Below, piece by piece: positions 5,601 to 9,587 of a DNA stretch of 9,587 nucleotides. A program made the translations under genes and the position numbers. The DNA is taken from contig JBKJLF010000016.1 of NCBI GenBank assembly GCA_046597185.1, positions 1 to 9,587 on the forward strand, in the 5' to 3' direction. Source of the DNA: CAMBDR01 sp046597185. Lineage in GTDB: Bacteria; Pseudomonadota; Gammaproteobacteria; Burkholderiales; Burkholderiaceae_D. The number at the start of each line of letters is the position of its first letter. Within the stretch, counting starts at the first letter, position 1. Under the pieces are notes generated by a model. That model did not search any database, was not told where the DNA came from, and worked only from the letters and a program-made list of their open reading frames with translations.

Positions 5601-7136
5601 ATCGTATTGGTACTGCGTCTTAACACCAATTTCATCAATCGCTTCCGTCATCTGCAAATGCAAGGTCGAATAGGCGAAGCGTTGTACCGTGCTGTCTGCC
5701 TTGTTAACCGCCACCGCCTGATCAAATTCATTGCGCGTGGTCTTGGTCGCAAACCCGCGTGCATTGGTGCTGGTCGTGACCCGCGCCCCAGTGTCGTACT
5801 TCACCTCTTCTTCTATCCGCCCATTCACAATCCGCCGTACCAACTTAGACACCCGGTTATGCGTATAGTCTTCCACCCGCCGCCCCGCCGCCGTCACTGG
5901 CCCGGTAATTTTGCTGATAAATTGCTTATTAACATCGTCATAATCAAACACGTAATCGGTTACGCCGCCATCGGCTGCAATGCGCTGCTTTACAATGCCG
6001 TGGTTGTACGCCAGCTTGGTTTCATGCGCTTCCTGATCGGTGATTTTGGTGATGTGGTTGCCCACGTCGTACTCATATTTCGTAACGTAACCACGCACAT
6101 CGGTCACTTGCGTCAAGCGGTTTCTGTCGTCATAGGCATATTTGACCGAGCGCGCTGGCAAGTCTTGCGTTAGCCCGGCAATCGGGTAATCCCGCACTTC
6201 GGTCAACAGCGCACCGGTATAGTGCAGCGTAAATAAGACTCGGCCATTGCTATCGACCACGCTGCGCAACATGCCATCGGTATCGCGCACCAGCCAGATG
6301 GTGTTGTTATTTCGGTCACCCCTAGCCACCATCTGGCCCTGGGTGTTGTACTCAACCCAGTCGCCGTTGCGATCTTGCCAGCGAAAGCCTTTGGCATTGG
6401 TTTGCGAGGCCAAACTGGCCTTGCCCGTGCTTAAGTTGGCATAGGCCGCTGTGTTGCTGACTGGCGGCAATTGCTGCACCGCACGCTTTTCCAAGATGGT
6501 GCGGTTATTGAAGCTGTAACGCCCTTCGTCACCCAAATACAGTTCATTGATGCGGCGCAAACCTTCGGTTTCTTGCACACTGCCGCCGCCACGACTATTG
6601 CCCGCACACAGGGTGGCATAATCCACATTCACCCTGACCGCCGGCGGATAGTCGGCACTGGCTTCGCCCATCACCCGATTAAAAGGTGTGGTGCGGGCCG
6701 CTAACATCGGCCCAGCGTCGGGAACGCCATCAATCACAGCAGACCCGGTTGACGGCTGCCAATCTTCATCCACCAACACCCAACAGCCAGAATCGGTGCC
6801 GCCACTGCCGCTGGAAGCACTTATGCCGCCAGCACTGCCGCCGCTGGTGGTATCTGCGCTTTGGCTGCCCGTTAGGTTTTTCCAGCTTTGCGACAAGCTT
6901 TCCCACTGCGAATTAAAGGTCCACTCCTGCCCGTCCCACGTGCGCGCCCAGCGCACCGGGCCTGCGGTGGTTTGCACCATCATGTCTTCTTGCCTGACGG
7001 TGATGTAGCCGTTCGGCAGCCAGACTTGCACGCTGTCGCGCACGCTCTGGGCCTGCGCCCCAAGCGCAAACATGAGGCCAAACAAAACCTGCCAGCCGAA
7101 CCGATGCAGACGAAACTGGGAGCGCATTTTATGCAT
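2694..7136 (-). CDS. Rhs (YD-repeat) polymorphic toxin with Sec signal peptide
   Basis: This protein of about 1480 residues is exported and probably forms an Rhs cocoon that holds a C-terminal effector tip. From this start there is a signal peptide with a basic n-region and core VLFGLMFALG, cut after AQA (residue 29). Then come a beta-rich domain (WLPNGYITVRQEDMMV), a Ser/Gly linker (about 90-116), and YD repeats from about 265 to 1310 (for example YDARGNLLQVTD, YDAAGRLASQTD). The RHS core (1314-1370) carries ETGLHYNWHRYYD, SDPIGL and DPTG, the pair of aspartates linked to self-cleavage in this family. The last 110 residues are the variable tip. ATG 7136 is preceded by GGTGG at five bases. 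ATG 7175, forming an ATGA overlap with the upstream stop, is a good alternative. Starts as far as 7340 would run through the upstream gene's Gly tract and give an implausible Arg/Trp-rich N-terminus. G+C content drops toward the 3' end. Confidence 0.93.
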   Translation of the reverse strand: MHKMRSQFRLHRFGWQVLFGLMFALGAQAQSVRDSVQVWLPNGYITVRQEDMMVQTTAGPVRWARTWDGQEWTFNSQWESLSQSWKNLTGSQSADTTSGGSAGGISASSGSGGTDSGCWVLVDEDWQPSTGSAVIDGVPDAGPMLAARTTPFNRVMGEASADYPPAVRVNVDYATLCAGNSRGGGSVQETEGLRRINELYLGDEGRYSFNNRTILEKRAVQQLPPVSNTAAYANLSTGKASLASQTNAKGFRWQDRNGDWVEYNTQGQMVARGDRNNNTIWLVRDTDGMLRSVVDSNGRVLFTLHYTGALLTEVRDYPIAGLTQDLPARSVKYAYDDRNRLTQVTDVRGYVTKYEYDVGNHITKITDQEAHETKLAYNHGIVKQRIAADGGVTDYVFDYDDVNKQFISKITGPVTAAGRRVEDYTHNRVSKLVRRIVNGRIEEEVKYDTGARVTTSTNARGFATKTTRNEFDQAVAVNKADSTVQRFAYSTLHLQMTEAIDEIGVKTQYQYDTKGNLLKMVEAFELPEQRVTEYERNSLGQLTKVTRKGRTEVNGTVTPDAVVSMEYDAQGQVNHLVDAENFDWRVQYDRAGNMVSMTDPLNHTTRYILDAAGNLLSMTDALNHKRSYTYDKVGNRSGATDARSKTMAYRYDAMNRRKDTTNAVTGVYKMEYNAEGLLVNSTDEDGRRQDFEYDNFLEITKQADALSNTTQHSYRVPDGTSTGALGSLYSPTETVYPTYTQRNRYDQLERLTSTTLVKPDQTTQNTSMTYDPRGLMKNEVDGYGKTTSVAYNSLRQRSVISDRLNNKTKLDYDARGNLLQVTDANNHTHRYEYDRNNRATKEVRPLGQAIVSNYDAAGRLASQTDPNGNKGVFTYDDANRLTQIKQYSAANTLVRTVSYSLDDAGNLVAWSDTDHTRSQSSSAVLAYDEANRKTGETVTYPAGNTMSYGYGYSLAGKKTSLLWPDNTKIDYSYTNHGELETVTIPGEGTISVNQFQWLTPLKTTLPGGSTKETTYDGLFNLSSLKVKSPSQQTVLTLANTYGKVQELKQSQRNDVALNSSSASNYTYDDEIRLTKAAVDSGGGVDTETFTLDGVANRTNHSRVNGDWIYDENNRLKQRGSGQDATTYDYDDTGNLIKKTEPGNKVTQFIHDIQNRLSEVKDGSGNLIARYGYDLMDRRIWKEQYRGMNGTPLAQAKRMTYLYADEGLIAESQQNITLNSDQTVTVNGLPQITSQYGVRPNAAFTTGVLFIKTKNSNEQDVVAYYHYDNLNTPLEATDKAGNVVWSASYNAFGNATIMTPTATTINPTISSYLRLPGQVEDEETGLHYNWHRYYDRQTGRYLQSDPIGLKGGVNTYAYVGGNPISFADPTGKLVFVVWYGGLALATGGVAWWYATHPVELPKPLPNWLVDKIIEICTVKVSAKACLAAWEKEYEACDQYWNLGERAVKQCQGRANDRHTHCMKKNKPGDPPPVWTPDELPG
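2697..2700 (-). promoter_or_regulatory. Shine-Dalgarno of the TPR-like gene, overlapping the Rhs stop
   Basis: On the minus strand the Rhs gene ends GGGTGA and the next ATG follows four bases after the stop. The AGGG core lies seven bases before the ATG at 2689. A ribosome ending on the Rhs message would be in place to restart, linking tip and immunity output. Confidence 0.6.
2697..3026 (-). other. Rhs variable C-terminal tip (110 residues, candidate effector)
   Basis: This part of the Rhs gene follows the DPTG that closes the core. It opens with a hydrophobic segment (LVFVVWYGGLALATGGVAWW) and a Pro-rich hinge (PVELPKPLPNW), then has charged helices with five cysteines. The last four are spaced CX10C-X13-CX10C, and the end is Pro-rich (GDPPPVWTPDELPG). 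I do not recognise a nuclease, deaminase or transferase motif. A membrane-acting or structural tail is possible, and cell killing is not shown by the sequence. Confidence 0.7.
3027..3197 (-). other. RHS repeat-associated core domain segment
   Basis: This segment of 57 codons runs from LPGQVEDEETGLHYNWH through YYDRQTGRYLQSDPIGLKGG to NPISFADPTG. It is the conserved end of the Rhs shell. The DPIG and DPTG motifs lie 19 residues apart, and cleavage after this core releases the tip in studied Rhs proteins. Confidence 0.92.
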
Positions 7137-7141
7137 AAATA

Positions 7142-7146
7142 CCACC
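7142..7146 (-). promoter_or_regulatory. Shine-Dalgarno supporting the Rhs start at 7136
   Basis: GGTGG on the minus strand, five bases before ATG 7136. The ATG at 7175 (ATGA overlap) has no comparable site, which favours the start that gives a normal-length signal peptide. Confidence 0.45.
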
Positions 7147-7171
7147 GATAAAAAATTGGTCATAGTCGTTT

Positions 7172-9587
7172 TCATTGTTGGGGTTGACATGTTTTGCATT
7201 CGCCTTTGGGAATGTACACGCATTTCTCGCCCGGCAAGCGAACCGTGGTGCTCGGTGCTGCACCACCGATGCCGCCCCCACCGCCACCAAAGCCACCACC
7301 GCCACCGCCGCCTGCACCGCCGCTGCCGCCGCCGCCACAACTACTATTGCTGCGTGAAAAATACGAGGTGGACGTACCGCAGGTGGTGATATTGCCATTA
7401 GCGCAAGAATATTCGCAATCCACAGCAAAGCGGTTGCTGTAGCTATAACATCCGCCACCGGAAGAATTGCCGCTGCTGCCCTCCAACGATTGCAAGGCCA
7501 CTACCCGATACGGTATGGTCACCCGCTGCTTGGCGGCTAACGTGCCGGGCACTTCCACCAAATATTCAAAGCGGAAGAAGGCGTCATTCGTGGGCAAGCG
7601 CTGTTTCACCTTGTCAGCCCGGATCAAACCGTGGTTGGTCAGTACCAATTCGCCATAATACACATCGCCCACATTCATCTTAGGCAGGTTGACGCTGGCC
7701 GGTTGCATGACCACCACCGCCGCTGGCACATCGGTTTCAAAGGTGGCGTTGAGGGTGATTTCATAGCGGTCTTGAATTGTCACCTCGCGCACGCTCCATT
7801 CCACGGTGATGAGGTTGTAATCCAAGAATATGGGCTGGTTTATACTCACGCCCGGCTTGATGATGAGGCGGCCACCAATTTCTTGATGGTTGCTGGCCTT
7901 AGCGCGGAACTTGTAGCGCCCGGCGGGCAAGTTTTGGAACAACGCTTCACCGAAGGCATCGGTGTTTAGCTCTTGACTGACGGTCGCCACTTCTTCATTT
8001 TGCACGGTAATGTTGGCGTTCGCCAAGCCGGGAATCAGGCCGCCATTCTTGTCGGGCCTAGCGGTGTAAATATCGGACGCCTTAAACAGCACGCTGCCCT
8101 GCCCGCTTTGGGTGACGCTGGCGTACACGTTCACGCTTTGGCTAGGCACGTTGTCGCCGCGCACGTTGAGTTTCAGCTCGACCACGCCTTCCTGCACGCC
8201 CTCGGGCGGCGCGAAGGATAAGTCCACTGAGCGGGCAGCTCCTACCGCCAAGGTGCCGTTGGCTTGGCTGGCAATGCTGGCCCAACTTGGGGCCGGGCTG
8301 CCGTTGGCCTTGGTGAGGGTAAATTCCAGATTCAACGCTTCCTTCAAACCATTGTTTTTGAAGCTGACCGTTTCAATCTGGCTACTACCAATCGCCAAAC
8401 CCGTTTCCACTATATTGGGCGAACTGACCAGATACGGGCTGGCGTCCGACAGGCTGTAGTTGATGCGCACCTGCCCCAAGGGGGTGATGGCATGCTCGTC
8501 GCTAGTGATGTCCAGAATCAGGCTGCCGGACGGTAAAGCGTCGTTGCTAGAATGAAATACCACCGGCACCGCAACGCTTTGCCGCGACGCCAAGGTAACC
8601 GGCGATGGCAAATCAAGGCTAATGCCTGCCGGGACATGCCCACCCAACTGGCTGGCGTCGTTCAAGCTCAGGCGCAGGTTGCTGGCGGCAGTACCTACCC
8701 CGGCCTGCGCTACCAACGGAATGGTGAACGGCACGTTTTTGGGCAGATCAAGCTTATACGGCGTCGGGCCAACCGTAACGCGGTTGATGATGAAGCCTTT
8801 CTGCTCTGGCCGGTCGGTAATGTCGGGGTGTACCGCACTGACGCGATAGTTGCCGCTATCTTGCAAAGTGGGCTTGAAGCGGTAGTTGAAGTTGCCGCTA
8901 CTGTCGCTGACGACGCTTAAATTACGCTCGAAGCCTTGCTGGTTGAGGATGAGCTTTAGGCGCGTGTTGGGTAAGGGTGTGGCGCTCAGGCGCTCCAGCG
9001 CGCGACCGCTAATGATGACATCGACATCGCCAAACGAGCTGGTCGGTTCGACGTTGTTGACTTCACCATAATAGGCGGTGTCGAGCAGCGACACCGCACG
9101 CTCCGAACCGCGCCCGGTGATTTGCACTTCGTCGTCTTGGCCGCTGTGGTAGCGCAGCTTGTCCACTTCTAGCCGCACGCGGATGTTGTTGGGGCTGGCG
9201 GCGGGCACATGCAGGCTGAATTCATCCGACACATAGTTGCTGCCAGGGGCAATCCGGGCCACGGTCAGGCCGTTTGCCAGCGTCACCACATTCGCGCCCA
9301 GCGCTTGTTTGTAGGGTTGCGTAGACAATACGTTGCCGTCGCTGTCGAGCAGTTTGAAGCGCAGTTCGCTCGAATCGCCCGCACCATTGCTGGTGGCGGT
9401 GAGCAGTTCGAGTTCGACTTCGCTGGTGTTTTCAATGCTCAGCTTGAGCTTGCCGCTGGCACCTCGGGTAAAGTCATTGGTGCTCAGACTCACTACCAGC
9501 GCGCCCTCGTTCACTTCCAGCGCTTGCTGCCGCACAATGCGCACCAGTTCCGCTTCGCCCGACGCAATTTCGACGCCGACATCGGCC
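7172..9587 (-). CDS. Large Ig-like/carboxypeptidase-regulatory-like surface protein, 5' end cut by window edge
   Basis: The frame is open from the right edge to TGA at 7172-7174, giving 804 residues. A GTG at 9544 is only an internal codon, as the frame continues upstream. Nearly all of it is beta-strand. Ig-like domains fill most of 8100-9587 (for example GNFNYRFKPTLQDSGNYRVS, VSFKNNGLKEALNLEF). A carboxypeptidase-regulatory-like domain lies at about 7850-8100 (TDAFGEALFQNLPAGRYKFR). A Hydin/FixG-like Ig domain follows at about 7480-7760 (MNVGDVYYGELVLTNHGLI). The end has a Cys cluster (CYSYSNRFAVDCEYSC), a 25-residue Gly tract and a Cys-containing tail (EKCVYIPKGECKTC). It abuts the Rhs gene, so the two are probably one operon and may be assembled together outside the inner membrane. 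It likely serves as adhesin, scaffold or anchor for the Rhs protein; I see no enzyme motif. Confidence 0.85.
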   Translation of the reverse strand, partial: ADVGVEIASGEAELVRIVRQQALEVNEGALVVSLSTNDFTRGASGKLKLSIENTSEVELELLTATSNGAGDSSELRFKLLDSDGNVLSTQPYKQALGANVVTLANGLTVARIAPGSNYVSDEFSLHVPAASPNNIRVRLEVDKLRYHSGQDDEVQITGRGSERAVSLLDTAYYGEVNNVEPTSSFGDVDVIISGRALERLSATPLPNTRLKLILNQQGFERNLSVVSDSSGNFNYRFKPTLQDSGNYRVSAVHPDITDRPEQKGFIINRVTVGPTPYKLDLPKNVPFTIPLVAQAGVGTAASNLRLSLNDASQLGGHVPAGISLDLPSPVTLASRQSVAVPVVFHSSNDALPSGSLILDITSDEHAITPLGQVRINYSLSDASPYLVSSPNIVETGLAIGSSQIETVSFKNNGLKEALNLEFTLTKANGSPAPSWASIASQANGTLAVGAARSVDLSFAPPEGVQEGVVELKLNVRGDNVPSQSVNVYASVTQSGQGSVLFKASDIYTARPDKNGGLIPGLANANITVQNEEVATVSQELNTDAFGEALFQNLPAGRYKFRAKASNHQEIGGRLIIKPGVSINQPIFLDYNLITVEWSVREVTIQDRYEITLNATFETDVPAAVVVMQPASVNLPKMNVGDVYYGELVLTNHGLIRADKVKQRLPTNDAFFRFEYLVEVPGTLAAKQRVTIPYRVVALQSLEGSSGNSSGGGCYSYSNRFAVDCEYSCANGNITTCGTSTSYFSRSNSSCGGGGSGGAGGGGGGGFGGGGGGIGGAAPSTTVRLPGEKCVYIPKGECKTCQPQQ
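7262..7336 (-). repeat. Glycine-rich low-complexity tract
   Basis: These are 25 codons, 21 of them Gly and broken only by Ser, Ala, Phe and Ile, near the C-terminus of the large surface protein. They produce a GGC/GGT run that yields long false ORFs in other frames (Arg/Trp-rich and Ala/Pro-rich). The tract is probably a flexible linker before the Cys-containing end, and is prone to slippage and length variation. Confidence 0.9.

Noticed and set aside
4749..6173. 474-codon open frame on the plus strand inside the Rhs gene
   Set aside because: It is antisense to the YD-repeat region. The repetitive codon pattern keeps the opposite frame open, and the product shows no known domain or sensible N-terminus.
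7137..7340. Longer Rhs start at 7340 giving an Arg/Trp-rich N-terminus
   Set aside because: The extra residues are the Gly-rich tract of the upstream gene read in another frame, and they would hide the clear signal peptide.
7129..7458. Ala/Val-rich minus-strand frame and Pro/Thr-rich plus-strand frames near the Gly tract
   Set aside because: These are shadows of the GGC/GGT repeat of the large surface protein.
8264..8920. Plus-strand ORFs across the large surface protein gene
   Set aside because: These are antisense shadows in G+C-rich coding sequence without start signals or recognisable domains.
1..9587. tRNA, rRNA, CRISPR array or transposase gene
   Set aside because: I looked on both strands and saw no cloverleaf, no regularly spaced direct repeats and no transposase or integrase motifs.

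Overview
This window looks like a polymorphic-toxin (Rhs) locus from a Gram-negative bacterium, probably a proteobacterium. The Sec-type signal peptide on the Rhs protein, the style of the YD repeats and the type of partner gene point that way. The genus cannot be told from sequence alone. Every credible gene lies on the minus strand, so transcription runs from the right edge to the left edge.

Right part (9587 to 2129), the main module. A large secreted or surface protein (5' end beyond the window) is built of Ig-like and carboxypeptidase-regulatory-like beta domains and ends in a Cys-rich, Gly-rich tail. It is followed, with almost no gap, by a roughly 1480-residue Rhs protein with its own signal peptide, many YD repeats and a classical core ending in DPxG...DPTG. 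After the core comes a 110-residue variable tip with one hydrophobic helix and a CX10C-X13-CX10C cysteine pattern. Four bases after the Rhs stop starts a TPR-like 186-residue protein, the likely immunity partner.

Left part (2128 to 1), an accessory array of small genes. After a 260-base spacer holding a degenerate repeat comes a three-gene overlapping unit: a GNAT-fold protein (187 aa), an acidic 73-aa protein and a 50-aa protein. Next is a 79-aa helical protein that resembles Tsi2, the immunity protein of Pseudomonas aeruginosa. After a further 193-base spacer comes the start of a Tse2-like ADP-ribosyltransferase toxin gene that runs off the left edge.

How it fits together (inference): the two large genes make an exported delivery or display protein pair, the Rhs tip and its coupled neighbour form the active effector/immunity pair, and the genes behind them are a stored or acquired set of effector/immunity cassettes. 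By eye the base composition is G+C-rich in the right third and becomes A+T-richer through the 3' half of the Rhs gene and the small-gene array, as expected for exchangeable Rhs tips and cargo. The most notable point is the Tse2/Tsi2-like pair, normally known as type VI secretion cargo, sitting behind a signal-peptide-bearing Rhs gene.
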